Of a DNA stretch of 32,474 nt, positions 23,144 through 32,474 are shown piece after piece. This DNA is from Corallococcus terminator. GTDB lineage: Bacteria > Myxococcota > Myxococcia > Myxococcales > Myxococcaceae. Made by a program: the position numbers and the translations under genes. The notes below the pieces were generated by a model, which did not search any database, had not been told where the DNA came from, and saw only the letters and a list, made by a program, of their open reading frames with translations. Position 1 is the stretch's first letter; each line of letters opens with the position of its first letter. Location of the stretch: NCBI RefSeq assembly GCF_003611635.1, contig NZ_RAVZ01000069.1:1-32474 (forward strand). Reading direction: 5' to 3'.

Positions 23144-23679
23144 AACACCGTGGGTTGCTGCTCCTGGCCGCCCTGGCCGCTCCCGGCTGCATCCGCGCTC
23201 CGGAGATCGTCATGGTCGACCGCGCGACGGCGCTTGAGGAACAGGCCGCGGGTTCGTTCAAGGACGTGGAGCAGCGGCTGGCCCGAGCGGGCATGAGCCC
23301 GACGCCCGTGCCGCTCACGCCCAACCAACTGGAGGATCTGGGCATCCAGCCCACGCCGCTCATCGAGAACCTCGGCAGGACGCCAGCGGACCGCGTGGAC
23401 GACCTGCTGCGCCGCCACTGCGTGGGCGAGGGCCGCGAGGGGCTGCTGGTGGACACCCGGCGCAAGTGCCAGGCCGGGCGCCTTTCCTCCGACGACGTGG
23501 CGCTGATGGAGCGGGTGAACCGGGGCCGGATGCAGTTGTGGCAGTGGATGCACTCGGTGCGCCCGGGCGTGCCGGAAGCAACGCTGCGCAAGAACTGGCA
23601 GCAGGCGCACGCCGAAGGGGTGGTCTGCGGCGGCTGGGTCGAAGCGGGGGACGGCACCTGGGGAGAGAAGAAGTGCTGA
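23140..23679 (+). CDS. Lipoprotein with YnbE-like start and YdbL/DUF1318-like end
   Basis: The 179-residue protein has a lipoprotein signal with lipobox AAPGC (Cys17). The residues after it (CIRAPEIVMVDRATALEEQA) recall the short E. coli lipoprotein YnbE. The C-terminal half, from about residue 120 (ALMERVNRGRMQLWQWMHSV, then GVPEATLRKNW, then GTWGEKKC), recalls E. coli YdbL (DUF1318), which has ALVEKINAARAQSYQQLA and ends in GKW. In E. coli, YdbH, YnbE and YdbL are encoded together and form an envelope lipid-transport bridge. Here the last two seem fused in one polypeptide directly behind the AsmA-like gene. The ATG overlaps the preceding stop (ATGA), and the end overlaps the start of the next gene, so all three are translationally coupled. 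Similarities are judged by eye. Confidence 0.78.
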   Translation: MKHRGLLLLAALAAPGCIRAPEIVMVDRATALEEQAAGSFKDVEQRLARAGMSPTPVPLTPNQLEDLGIQPTPLIENLGRTPADRVDDLLRRHCVGEGREGLLVDTRRKCQAGRLSSDDVALMERVNRGRMQLWQWMHSVRPGVPEATLRKNWQQAHAEGVVCGGWVEAGDGTWGEKKC

Positions 23680-26600
23680 CGCCCGGGGGCCGGTGGTTCG
23701 CGCTCCTGTCCGTGCTCCTGGCGGGCGTGGCCGGGGCCCAGGATGACGAGCCCGACGGGGGCATGCGCACGCTCTCGCGGCTCACCGTAGGCATGGGGGA
23801 CCAGTTCCTGGGTCAGTTGGCGCCGGATGGCAACACGCTGCTCTTCGTGTCCAACCGCAACATCGCGACCGAGCTCTACACCCAGGACCTGGAGCAGGGC
23901 CGCGAGCGGCGCCTCTTCGACGAAGGCGCGGACGTGACGTGGCCGCGCATCAGCCCCGATGGCAAGCGCCTGCTCTACATCTCGTTCCGGACCCAGGCCG
24001 GCGGACAGTTGTGCGTGAGGGACCTGCCGGCCGCCGAGGAGCGCCACTGCCTGGAGGAAGAGACGAGCGCGCTCCAGGCGGAGTGGATCGACAACGCGCA
24101 CATCGCGCTGGTCAGCCGCGCGAGCATCCAGGGAGACCTGCGCCTCTCGCGTGTCGCGGTGGAGCGCGAGTGGAGCGTGCGCCCGCTGCTCGTGCGCAAC
24201 CTGACCAGCCCCACGGTCTCCCACGACGGACGCTGGCTGGTGTACGTCCCCATCGAACGCTCCGTGCAGCAGGTGGGCCCGGGCTTCGCCGCGCGCGCCG
24301 CGCCCCATCTGGAGGCGCTCCGGCTGGACCGCCCCGACGCGGCCCCCATCCCGCTGGCGCTCGACCTGCCGGGGCAGACCGGCCAGCCCGTGTTCGCCCG
24401 CGACGGGCGCTCGCTGTACGTGGTGCAGTTCTTCACCGACTCCAACGCGGATGGAGTGATTGACGCCAGCGACAGCGGGGTGTTGTTCCGGGTGCCCTTC
24501 GCTTCCGACCAGGAGGACGCGCCCCAACAAGCCGCCACCTCCAGTCCGGACCAGCTCACCAGCGTGGCCTGGAGCTGCCAGTACCCGGCACCCGCGGACG
24601 CGTCACTCATCGCGACCTGTTCGCGCGACCAGTCGCTGGATGTGTATCAACTGCCGCTGGATGGGCTCGTCCCCAGCGACTGGGACGTGCCCCGCCTCAA
24701 TGAAGAGCTGGGGATGGTGGGAAGGCGCGCGGATCAACTGCTGCTCTACCGGCAGCGCCTGCTGCGCGAAGCACGCCCCAAGCCGCGCCGGCTGCTGATG
24801 ATGCGCCTGAGCCAGCTCCACCTGGCGTTCGAGGACTTCGACGCGGCGACCTTCTACGCCCGCCACATGTCGTCCGTGGAAGACCCCGCCACCCAGGGCC
24901 TGGCGGAGCCGTTGCGGATCCTCATCGACCACCGCAAGGCCATGAAGGAGCGCGAGCGCGGCCGCATGGTGGACGAGTTGAGCGAAGCCGAACAGCAACG
25001 CATGGCCGCGTTGGATCCCGCGCATGCGCCCAGCCCGCCGTCCGCCGTCTTCCAGCACGTGGTGCGCAGTGAGTTGGCGGAGGCGTCGGGCGACATCACC
25101 CAGGCGCGACAGGAATTGGAGGCGGCCCAACTGACGGACACCACGCCGCGCGCGGTGCTGGAGGCATGGTTCGAACGCGCGGACGCGCTGTACCGGATGC
25201 TCGATGACCGGGAGGCCCTGCTCGACGCCGGCCGCCGGCTGTCCACGAACAAGGTCTTCCGTGAAGACGACCAGCTCGACTTCGCCCGCGCCGCTGTCCG
25301 CGCGCTGTACCGGGGACGCCCCTACGCGGAAGCGGATGCCGCGATGGCCCAGGCGCTCGGGGCGGCGCCCGCCGGGTCCGCGTATGCCTTTGCCCTGGAG
25401 CTGGGCCGGCACGTCAATGCCTTGCACGAAGAGCGCCCGCCCCGCCCCGTCCGGGATGCGCTGATGGCCTTCTACCATCAGCAGAAGGACCCGCTCCGGC
25501 GGCGCGCGGTGGTGCAGGATGCCGTCGAGCGCGCGGCAAGCCTCGGCGCGGATGGGGTGATGGAAGCCCTGGCGTCGGCCTACGTCGAGGACGCCCCCGC
25601 CGGCACCGAGGAGGCCCGCCGGGCAGACCGGCTGTTCCGCCGCGCGATGATGGGCCGCGCCTACCGCCGGATGGGAAGGCAGCGCCTGGACGAAGCCCGC
25701 GCCGACTTCGACCTCGTGACGCGGCGGACGGGCTCACTGGAGAGCGCCGTCGAATCCATGAGCCTGCGACTGCGGGCCGGCGTCAGTCCGGAGGTGGTGG
25801 AGCAGGAGGTCACCACCACGTCCGCGAAGATGCGCGAACCGCTCAAGCGCTTCGTGAAGGCCTATGTCACGACACGCCGGATGACCAAGCTGGAGGACGA
25901 CGCCCACGCGAAGGCAGTGGCGACGGCCGTGAAGGAGCTGCGCGCGGCCTGGCCGGAGCTGAAGAACCAGCGCGCGGCGCGGGCCCTGTATGGCGCCATC
26001 CAGCATGAGGACTTCCTGCGCGGCCACGACCCCGCCGCCGCCGAGCGCGCCAACCGGCACTACCTGGTCGCCCTGGACTTGGTGCGCAACAACATCCGCT
26101 ACAAGGCCATGGTGCTGGGCGCACTGGGGATGTTGCACACGCAGGTGGGCAACTACCACATCGCCCTGGGCTACCTGGACCAGCGCGACGCGTATCCCTA
26201 CGTGGACAACGCGGCGGGGGTGGCGGTGTCGCTGGCCCGCGCCCGGGCGCTCCTGCATGTCGGCAAGGAGGCGGAGTCCGCGCAGGCGGCGGACAAGGCC
26301 CTGGCCCTGGTGGATGCCGCTCCGAAGCTGGCCCGGTTCGTCCCCCTGACCCTGGATCGCGCGGCCCTCTACAACCTCGCGGCGGGCCGGTTCGAACGGG
26401 CCCTGGCGCTCTACGGTCGCGAGCTGCCGCTCGTGGAAGCCAGTCCCCGCGACGAGGCGGGGCTGCGCAACCGGCTGGTGGTGCGCCTGTCCCGCAGCGC
26501 CGCCGCGTTGGGCGCGGGTCAGCCCCAACAGGCGCTGGAGGACCTCAATCAGGTGGAGCGAGACCTGGCGCTCCCCGCCGTGCGGGCCACGCTGAGCCAG

Positions 26601-27134
26601 GCGCGAGCCACACCCCGGCAGATCCACCGCGCCTACGGCATCATCGCCGCGGGCCTGCGCGCCAACGCGGAGACCCGGCTCGGGCGCCTGGACGCCGCGG
26701 CGCAAGCGCTCGAACAACGGCGCGCGCTGTTCCTGGAGCAGTTCGATGAGACGGACCGCGACGAGGACGTCCGCGCGGTGACGCTGGCGGAGCTGCGATT
26801 GGCCGAGAATGCCGTGGACCGCCAGGACCCGGCACTGGCGGCGCGCTGGCTGGGCAAGGCGCTGGAACATGCCGACGCCCTGAAGGAGCGCACCCACGCG
26901 CCCGTCGATGCCGGTCAACTGGACGTGCTCTGGTTCGCGGCGCAACTGCATGCGCAGGAGAACACGCGGATGCCCTTCGACGTGTCCCAGCGCATGGGTG
27001 AGGCGCGGCGCACCCTCATCGAGCAGCACGACTCCGTCTGGCGCGCCTATCGGGCGTGGTTCGACATCTACGTGGCGCTCGGCCGCTCGGAGGTCACCCC
27101 GGTAGCAGCGGACACCCCGGGCCAGCCTCCTTGA
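23673..27134 (+). CDS. Periplasmic beta-propeller (PD40/TolB-like) plus TPR protein
   Basis: The 1153-residue protein begins with a signal peptide (FALLSVLLAGVAGAQ). Residues about 40-330 contain TolB/PD40-type propeller units, such as LAPDGNTLLFVSNRN, ISPDGKRLLYISFR, VSHDGRWLVYV and FARDGRSLYVVQF. Within this part DSNADGVID (256-264) is a calcium-loop-like motif. Residues about 340-1130 form a long TPR-like helical region (for example ALGMLHTQVGNYHIALGYLDQ, later AALYNLAAGRFERALALYGRE). It is probably a periplasmic scaffold. The start is the GTG at 23673, with GGAGAGAAG upstream, which overlaps the stop of the preceding lipoprotein gene. The longer frame from 23466 lies inside that gene. The coupling suggests a role in the same envelope process as the AsmA-like protein, but no direct motif shows it. 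Confidence 0.82.
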   Translation: MLTPGGRWFALLSVLLAGVAGAQDDEPDGGMRTLSRLTVGMGDQFLGQLAPDGNTLLFVSNRNIATELYTQDLEQGRERRLFDEGADVTWPRISPDGKRLLYISFRTQAGGQLCVRDLPAAEERHCLEEETSALQAEWIDNAHIALVSRASIQGDLRLSRVAVEREWSVRPLLVRNLTSPTVSHDGRWLVYVPIERSVQQVGPGFAARAAPHLEALRLDRPDAAPIPLALDLPGQTGQPVFARDGRSLYVVQFFTDSNADGVIDASDSGVLFRVPFASDQEDAPQQAATSSPDQLTSVAWSCQYPAPADASLIATCSRDQSLDVYQLPLDGLVPSDWDVPRLNEELGMVGRRADQLLLYRQRLLREARPKPRRLLMMRLSQLHLAFEDFDAATFYARHMSSVEDPATQGLAEPLRILIDHRKAMKERERGRMVDELSEAEQQRMAALDPAHAPSPPSAVFQHVVRSELAEASGDITQARQELEAAQLTDTTPRAVLEAWFERADALYRMLDDREALLDAGRRLSTNKVFREDDQLDFARAAVRALYRGRPYAEADAAMAQALGAAPAGSAYAFALELGRHVNALHEERPPRPVRDALMAFYHQQKDPLRRRAVVQDAVERAASLGADGVMEALASAYVEDAPAGTEEARRADRLFRRAMMGRAYRRMGRQRLDEARADFDLVTRRTGSLESAVESMSLRLRAGVSPEVVEQEVTTTSAKMREPLKRFVKAYVTTRRMTKLEDDAHAKAVATAVKELRAAWPELKNQRAARALYGAIQHEDFLRGHDPAAAERANRHYLVALDLVRNNIRYKAMVLGALGMLHTQVGNYHIALGYLDQRDAYPYVDNAAGVAVSLARARALLHVGKEAESAQAADKALALVDAAPKLARFVPLTLDRAALYNLAAGRFERALALYGRELPLVEASPRDEAGLRNRLVVRLSRSAAALGAGQPQQALEDLNQVERDLALPAVRATLSQARATPRQIHRAYGIIAAGLRANAETRLGRLDAAAQALEQRRALFLEQFDETDRDEDVRAVTLAELRLAENAVDRQDPALAARWLGKALEHADALKERTHAPVDAGQLDVLWFAAQLHAQENTRMPFDVSQRMGEARRTLIEQHDSVWRAYRAWFDIYVALGRSEVTPVAADTPGQPP

Positions 27135-27210
27135 ATCCGCATGGCAAGCCCAAAGGCCCCTGATCATCGCCTTCTGGACAAAGCAGGGAAGAAACGTTTA
27201 GCTCGATCCC

Positions 27211-27228
27211 AGGGAAACTCGTTTCCCT
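27211..27228 (+). terminator. Hairpin between the TPR gene and the small secreted protein gene
   Basis: AGGGAAA-CTCG-TTTCCCT is a perfect 7-bp stem with a tetraloop, followed by a pyrimidine-rich TCTCCCTT. It lies 77 bases after the TPR gene stop and 19 bases before the next start. It may be a terminator of the upstream operon or part of the next leader. Confidence 0.4.
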
Positions 27229-27246
27229 TCTCCCTTGGGGTCGATC

Positions 27247-27678
27247 ATGAAGAGCTCTACGCTGTTTGCGTCACTTTCAGTGGCTGTCCTGGGCATGGGT
27301 TCCGCGCACGCAGCGACCCTGACCTTCACGGTCCAGAACAAGATCACCACCAGCGACATCATCAACACCTTCACGAACACGTGCACGCCCATCATCCCGA
27401 GCCTCGGCACGGTCCTGGCCGGTACGACGTCGGGCATGCACCAGCTCAACTGCGGCACGTCCACGGCCGTTGGATTTCGATACGCGAGCGGGACCAAGAC
27501 CTGTACCTTCAACCTGAGCTCCATCTACACCCCCGCCAACCCGTTCCTGGGCACCTCCGAGTACTGGACGCCGAGCGGCACGGCCACCTCCAATGGCAGC
27601 ACGCTCGCGACCTGCAAGGCGACCCTGACTGGCATTGGATCGAGCGGCAGCTACACCTGGGCGCTGTCGATGCAGTGA
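27247..27678 (+). CDS. Small secreted protein with four cysteines, function unknown
   Basis: The 143-residue product has a clear signal peptide (MKSSTLFASLSVAVLGMGSAHA, cut after AHA). The mature part is Thr/Ser/Gly-rich, looks all-beta, and has four Cys (in NTCTP, LNCGT, KTCTF and ATCKA) that could form two disulfides. I do not recognise a named family. I chose the ATG at 27247; a TTG at 27235 is possible, and neither has a strong ribosome-binding site. It stands alone between the AsmA operon and the beta-helix lipoprotein gene. Confidence 0.72.
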   Translation: MKSSTLFASLSVAVLGMGSAHAATLTFTVQNKITTSDIINTFTNTCTPIIPSLGTVLAGTTSGMHQLNCGTSTAVGFRYASGTKTCTFNLSSIYTPANPFLGTSEYWTPSGTATSNGSTLATCKATLTGIGSSGSYTWALSMQ

Positions 27679-27753
27679 TGCGCCGAGGGATGTGCGCAGT
27701 GGCTCGTCTCGGGCGAAGCGCCGCCCTACACTGCCGCCATCCCCGGAGGCTTG

Positions 27754-28890
<1,137 letters not shown>

Positions 28891-28931
28891 AGCCAGACGC
28901 ATCCGGCCTCACGCGCCGAAGCAGCAAGGCC

Positions 28932-28962
28932 GACACCGGGAGCGGCCCTCGCCCCCGGTGTC
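28932..28962 (+). terminator. Hairpin after the beta-helix lipoprotein gene
   Basis: GACACCGGGAGCG (28932-28944) and CGCCCCCGGTGTC (28950-28962) pair over 13 positions with one mismatch and a 5-base loop, 41 bases after the stop. It resembles the hairpin at 6067-6093 in sequence, so it may belong to a recurring terminator type of this genome. Confidence 0.65.
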
Positions 28963-29045
28963 CCCACGCGCCCTGGACACGAGCACGGCCGAAACCACTC
29001 CCACCTCCTCGCGGTACGTCTTGCGGCGCATTGCCTCACCTCCCA

Positions 29046-29071
29046 CCTTCCGGCCACGTCGGGCCGGAAGG
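29046..29071 (+). promoter_or_regulatory. Leader hairpin covering the ribosome-binding site (paralog 2)
   Basis: CCTTCCGGCC (29046-29055) pairs perfectly with GGCCGGAAGG (29062-29071) around a 6-base loop. The right arm includes most of GGAAGGAG, the Shine-Dalgarno sequence of the gene starting at 29079. The same arrangement, at almost the same distance from the start codon, precedes the paralogous gene at 4614. Both leaders share ATTGCCT (4565 and 29030) upstream of the stem. Confidence 0.6.
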
Positions 29072-29078
29072 AGTCGCA

Positions 29079-30575
29079 ATGCGTGCAAGCCATTGGGGCA
29101 GTTGGATGTGTCTGGGGCTGGCGGTGTGGGGTTGTGGCGGCTCCCAGGAGGGTGAAACGCCCCTGGCGGCGGAGCAGACCCGCGAGGTGAATGCCCAGGC
29201 GTGCCCGGTCGGGGTGGCGTCGCGGGTGAAGGTCGTCCATCCCCCGGGGCCGACGACCTACGCGACCCTGAATGAGCTCACCGACGTCCAGGGGAAGCTC
29301 TATTTCACAACCCTCAGCGGCCCGTCCAACAACACCGGCGCGACCTTGTGGAGCAGCGATGGCACGGAGGCAGGCACCGTCCGGGTGAGGGCATTCGGGG
29401 AGTCCATCTCCCGCCTGGAGGAGCTGGTGGCGGTGGGCAACAAGCTCTTCTTCCAGTTCTACGAGCCGAACACGGACACGGAGCAACTCTGGGCCAGCGA
29501 AGGGACGTCCGGAACCACCCGGTTCGTGAAGGCCTTCACGTCGGATGTCTACATCGACTCGATGATCCATCCCACCACCGTCAACGGCCGCCTGCTCTTC
29601 TTCCATCCGATCGCGGAGACGGAGACGGAGCCCTTCCGGGTGGAGCTGTGGCGTTCGGACGGGACGGACGTAGGCACGCGACGGGTGGGCAACTTCAGCG
29701 AGTACATTGCCGGGTTCAACCTGCCAGAGCCCCTGCTGGCAGGAAACGCGCTGCTCTTCATCCGCATCCAGGACTCGGGCACCTCGCTGTGGCGCACCGA
29801 CGGTACGGTGGCGGGAACCCGGTCCCTCATGCAGTTGGATGCGGGCAGGGCGAGTCTCCATGAGGTGGGCCGAGCAGGGAGCCTGGGCCTGTTCACCTTG
29901 TATGACTTTCCGAACTACGAGTTCTGGAAGACGGATGGCACGGAGGCGGGGACCGTCCGGCTGGAGTCGTTCGGCCACTCCGTCCGCTTGCTTGGGGTGC
30001 TGGACGGAGGCGTCTATCTGTCGTCCGTGGAGGAAGCCACGCAGCGGGTAAGCATCCACCGCCTCTCATTGAACGGCGGGGAGAAGACGCGCGTCACCAC
30101 GCTGCCCAATAACGACACAGGCCTGTACACCTACGTGCAGCGGGCGACCGTCTCCGGGGGCCGCATCTATTTCTCGGTGGCCTTCGTAGGCGAGGGGTCC
30201 GAGCCCGAGCGCGTGGAACTGTGGGCGCTCCAGGGCGCATCCAGCGCGTCCCGCCCCACCCGACTCTTCAGCTCGCTGAGCCGGGGCGACGTCTTCACGA
30301 GCAGCCCCCTGTTCGCCACCGGCGAGGGCCCCGTCCTCTTCACCGGTTCCTCCACCGGCTTGTCCGCCGAGCCCTGGTTCACCCGAGGCACCGTGGCGAC
30401 GACCGGCCAGTTGGCGGACATCGGCCCGGGATTGACGGGCTCCGCGACCCAGGAGTTCGTCCGCGTGGGCAGTCGCGTCTACTTTCCCGCCACGGATGAC
30501 ACCGGCCTGCCCCAGCTCTGGTCCGTGCCGGCCTCCTTCACCTGCCCGGCGGGGTTGAGCCAAACGCAGGAGTGA
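29079..30575 (+). CDS. ELWxxDGT-repeat lipoprotein (paralog 2)
   Basis: The 498-residue protein has a lipoprotein signal (LGLAVWGC, Cys19) and repeats LWSSDGTEAGT, LWASEGTSGTT, LWRSDGTDVGT, LWRTDGTVAGT and FWKTDGTEAGT, with a decayed LWALQGASSAS near the end. It matches the protein at 4614-6050 throughout, including NAQACPVGVASRVK after the signal and FTRGTVATTGQLAD and FTCPAGLS at the end. The two are recent-looking paralogs about 24 kb apart. It is probably a surface or periplasmic beta-propeller. The ATG at 29079 follows GGAAGGAG. The longer frame from 28227 is antisense-free shadow of the beta-helix gene in another frame. It is convergent with the chitinase gene. Confidence 0.88.
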   Translation: MRASHWGSWMCLGLAVWGCGGSQEGETPLAAEQTREVNAQACPVGVASRVKVVHPPGPTTYATLNELTDVQGKLYFTTLSGPSNNTGATLWSSDGTEAGTVRVRAFGESISRLEELVAVGNKLFFQFYEPNTDTEQLWASEGTSGTTRFVKAFTSDVYIDSMIHPTTVNGRLLFFHPIAETETEPFRVELWRSDGTDVGTRRVGNFSEYIAGFNLPEPLLAGNALLFIRIQDSGTSLWRTDGTVAGTRSLMQLDAGRASLHEVGRAGSLGLFTLYDFPNYEFWKTDGTEAGTVRLESFGHSVRLLGVLDGGVYLSSVEEATQRVSIHRLSLNGGEKTRVTTLPNNDTGLYTYVQRATVSGGRIYFSVAFVGEGSEPERVELWALQGASSASRPTRLFSSLSRGDVFTSSPLFATGEGPVLFTGSSTGLSAEPWFTRGTVATTGQLADIGPGLTGSATQEFVRVGSRVYFPATDDTGLPQLWSVPASFTCPAGLSQTQE

Positions 30576-30581
30576 CACGGC

Positions 30582-30620
30582 CCGCATCGTCCACCGGCCC
30601 ACGACCGGTGGACGATGCGG
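30582..30620. terminator. Perfect 16-bp inverted repeat between convergent genes
   Basis: CCGCATCGTCCACCGG (30582-30597) and CCGGTGGACGATGCGG (30605-30620) form a perfect 16-bp stem with a 7-base loop. It fills the 53-base gap between two opposing stop codons, so it is probably a bidirectional terminator. Confidence 0.75.
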
Positions 30621-30628
30621 TCCCATCC

Positions 30629-32455
30629 CTACGGATACGTGTCCAGGTAGGCGCGGTGGCTGTTGGAGAACTCGAAGTGGGTGAACTTGTCCCAGTTGAT
30701 GGACCAGGTCATCAGCCCCTTGAAGCCCGGGTAGCCGCCCGCCTTGCGCAGCACATAGGTGCCGCCGAAGGACTGGCCCTTCATCAGGTAGTCCAGCGCC
30801 TTCTGCACGTTGGCCGGCGTCGTGTAGCCACCGCCCGCGGCCTGCGGCGAGGACGGCAGCCCGATGATGACCTGCGCGGGCTCGAGCGCCGGGAAGACCG
30901 CGCTCGCGTTGCCGCCCACGGGGAAGCCCTGGAGCAGCATCTCCGCCATGGCCACGTGGAAGTCCGGCGTGCTCTGCGCGTAGGCACGGCCATCCAGCGC
31001 CGTCACCGTGCCGGTGTTGTAGTGCTGCACGTGCAGGTACGTCAGCCGGTCACGCAGCGCGTAGATGACGGGCAGGTAGGCGCCCCAGGGGCCGCCGTAG
31101 GCCGCGTAGCCACCCTGCACGTAGGCGGTCTCCGGGGCCATGGTGAGCAGGAAGCCTGAGCCATTGGCGTTGAGCAACTGCCGGGTGCCGGCGATGAGGT
31201 TCTGGATGCGGGGCGTGGTGGGGTTGCGGAAGTCGGTGTCCCCGCCGTTGAGCGCCAGGGACGCGCCCTCCAGGTCCAGGTCCAGGCCGTCAAAACCATA
31301 CGTGTTGATGAGCCCCTGCATGCTGGTGACGAAGTTCTGCTTCGCCGCCGCGTCGTCCAGGTGAATGGTGCCGTTCGCGCCGCCCAGGGAGATGAGCACC
31401 TTGCGGCCCTGCGCCTTGAGCGCGGCGATGTCTGATTTGAACTCCGCGACCGTGGCGTTGTACGGCGTGAAGCCCATGGTGCCGGAGCCCGCGCCCGCCA
31501 CCGGCTCCGCGAAGGCGACCTGGATGACATTGAACTTGGAGGAGATGTCACGCAGCCGGATGTTGGTGGAGCCGTTGTCGAAGTTGTGCCAGTAGCCAAC
31601 CAGCACCTTGCTGCCCTGCGGCGCGGTGTTGCTCGTCGTGGCGGCGATGCTGTTGCTGGCGGAGGACCGGTTGCCGGCCGCGTCGCGCGCCTTCGCGGTG
31701 AAGGTGTACGTGGTGTTGGCTGAAAGGCCCGTCACGGTGGCGCTGAGCGTGGTGCTGGTGGTCGCGGGCGTCGTGGCGCCATTGACGAAGATTTCGTAAC
31801 CGGTGACAGCCACGTTGTCGGACGACGCGTTGAACGCCAGGGCGACGCTGCTGGACGTCACGCCGGTGGAGCGCAGGGAGCCGGGCGCGGTGGGCGCCTG
31901 GGTGTCGGGCAGGGGCCGCGTGGGCGTGGTGGTGCTGAACGCCGCGCTCGCCGCCGAACGGTTGCCCGCCGCGTCGCGCGCCTTCACGGTGAAGGTGTAC
32001 GTGGTGTTCGCTGCCAGACCCGTCACGGTGGCGCTCGCCGAAGCGCTGGTGGCCGAGGCCGTCGCGCTGGCGTTGACGAAGACTTCGTAGCCAGTGACGC
32101 CCACGTTGTCGGACGAAGCGCCCCACGTCAGCGACACGCTGTCGAACGTCTTGGAGGGAGCGCCAAGGCCGGTGGGTGCGGTGGGGGCCTGCGTGTCCGC
32201 GGGAGGATTTCCGGTGCGCTCCAGCCACAGGGCGAGCACGTTGGGCGGCTCCCAGCCCACCAGGGACGTGTGGGACTGCCGGCAGTCGTAGCCCTTTCCG
32301 CCATACGACGCGATGTCGCCCACGACGTACGCGACGCCCGGGGCCCAGGCCCCCCGGTCCGCAGCGGCGGCCAGGGCGGGGAACAACATCAGGAGCAGCG
32401 CGGCGGCAACCATCCGCGCGGACCGGACGGCGCGCGAGGGGGAATGGGGATGCAT
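30629..32455 (-). CDS. Secreted GH18 chitinase with carbohydrate-binding and two FN3 domains
   Basis: Family 18 chitinases hydrolyse beta-1,4 bonds in chitin with retention through substrate assistance. The 608-residue product has a signal peptide (VAAALLLMLFPALAAAA). A CBM5/12-like chitin-binding domain follows (about residues 35-82, with AWAPGVAYVVGDIASYGGKGY and aromatic residues near the end). Then come two FN3 domains (about 90-178 and 185-275, each with TTYTF and KARDAAGNRS), and finally the GH18 barrel from about residue 283 (KVLVGYWHNF). The active-site strand FDGLDLDLEG has Asp392, Asp394 and catalytic acid Glu396, all intact, and KVLISLGG is the neighbouring conserved strand. The domain order suits a predatory or scavenging bacterium. 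The ATG at 32455 follows GGGAGG near the window edge. Confidence 0.95.
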   Translation of the reverse strand: MHPHSPSRAVRSARMVAAALLLMLFPALAAAADRGAWAPGVAYVVGDIASYGGKGYDCRQSHTSLVGWEPPNVLALWLERTGNPPADTQAPTAPTGLGAPSKTFDSVSLTWGASSDNVGVTGYEVFVNASATASATSASASATVTGLAANTTYTFTVKARDAAGNRSAASAAFSTTTPTRPLPDTQAPTAPGSLRSTGVTSSSVALAFNASSDNVAVTGYEIFVNGATTPATTSTTLSATVTGLSANTTYTFTAKARDAAGNRSSASNSIAATTSNTAPQGSKVLVGYWHNFDNGSTNIRLRDISSKFNVIQVAFAEPVAGAGSGTMGFTPYNATVAEFKSDIAALKAQGRKVLISLGGANGTIHLDDAAAKQNFVTSMQGLINTYGFDGLDLDLEGASLALNGGDTDFRNPTTPRIQNLIAGTRQLLNANGSGFLLTMAPETAYVQGGYAAYGGPWGAYLPVIYALRDRLTYLHVQHYNTGTVTALDGRAYAQSTPDFHVAMAEMLLQGFPVGGNASAVFPALEPAQVIIGLPSSPQAAGGGYTTPANVQKALDYLMKGQSFGGTYVLRKAGGYPGFKGLMTWSINWDKFTHFEFSNSHRAYLDTYP

Positions 32456-32474
32456 GGGGTGAAGCCTCCCAGGG

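Noticed and set aside
25734-27167. 477-codon minus-strand frame over the TPR gene
   Set aside because: It is a His/Gln/Arg-rich shadow of the TPR-coding frame and has no domain pattern or start signal.

Overview
The window reads as chromosomal DNA of a myxobacterium, most likely the Myxococcus/Corallococcus/Pyxidicoccus group. The reasons are a very GC-rich composition with strong third-position GC bias, two lipoproteins built from ELWxxDGT-type repeats (a hallmark of myxobacterial proteomes), abundant lipoproteins and TPR proteins, and a secreted FN3/GH18 chitinase. No rRNA, tRNA, insertion sequence or convincing CRISPR array was seen. The assignment is inference from protein style, not from a marker gene.

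Left part (1-6.8 kb): an ankyrin-repeat protein, a transketolase and a divergently transcribed transaldolase (the two enzymes of the non-oxidative pentose phosphate pathway back to back), a small membrane-anchored protein of unknown role, an ELWxxDGT lipoprotein with a hairpin over its ribosome-binding site, and a small membrane protein with a coiled coil.

Centre (6.9-19.0 kb): the most remarkable part, two divergent operons sharing a 71-base intergenic region. The leftward operon is a CBASS-type anti-phage locus in the order CHAT-SAVED effector protease, CD-NTase, Cap2 (E2-E1 fusion), Cap3 (JAMM peptidase), and a second CD-NTase-like nucleotidyltransferase with a C-terminal sensor-like domain. 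The rightward operon encodes an ECF sigma factor, a 980-residue zinc-finger anti-sigma protein fused through a membrane segment and a helical repeat region to a second CHAT protease, a 111-residue orphan protein, and a gingipain/caspase-like (C25-type) protease without a signal peptide. Three clan-CD proteases with visible His/Cys dyads therefore sit beside a cyclic-nucleotide alarm and a sigma/anti-sigma pair. The layout suggests a proteolytic cascade: infection, cyclic oligonucleotide, SAVED-CHAT activation, cleavage of the C25-type protease and/or the anti-sigma-CHAT protein, sigma release and cell arrest or death. It resembles the SAVED-CHAT/PCaspase cascade described for a type III-B CRISPR system of Haliangium ochraceum, but here the signal source would be CBASS, with two nucleotidyltransferases. 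The leftward operon is visibly less GC-rich than its surroundings, which fits horizontal acquisition.

Right part (19.4-32.5 kb): a tightly overlapping three-gene operon (a very large AsmA-like protein, a lipoprotein whose two halves resemble E. coli YnbE and YdbL, and a beta-propeller/TPR periplasmic protein), a small secreted cysteine-containing protein, a beta-helix lipoprotein, a second ELWxxDGT lipoprotein with the same leader hairpin as the first, and a convergent GH18 chitinase with a carbohydrate-binding domain and two FN3 domains. Strong inverted repeats mark several operon ends.
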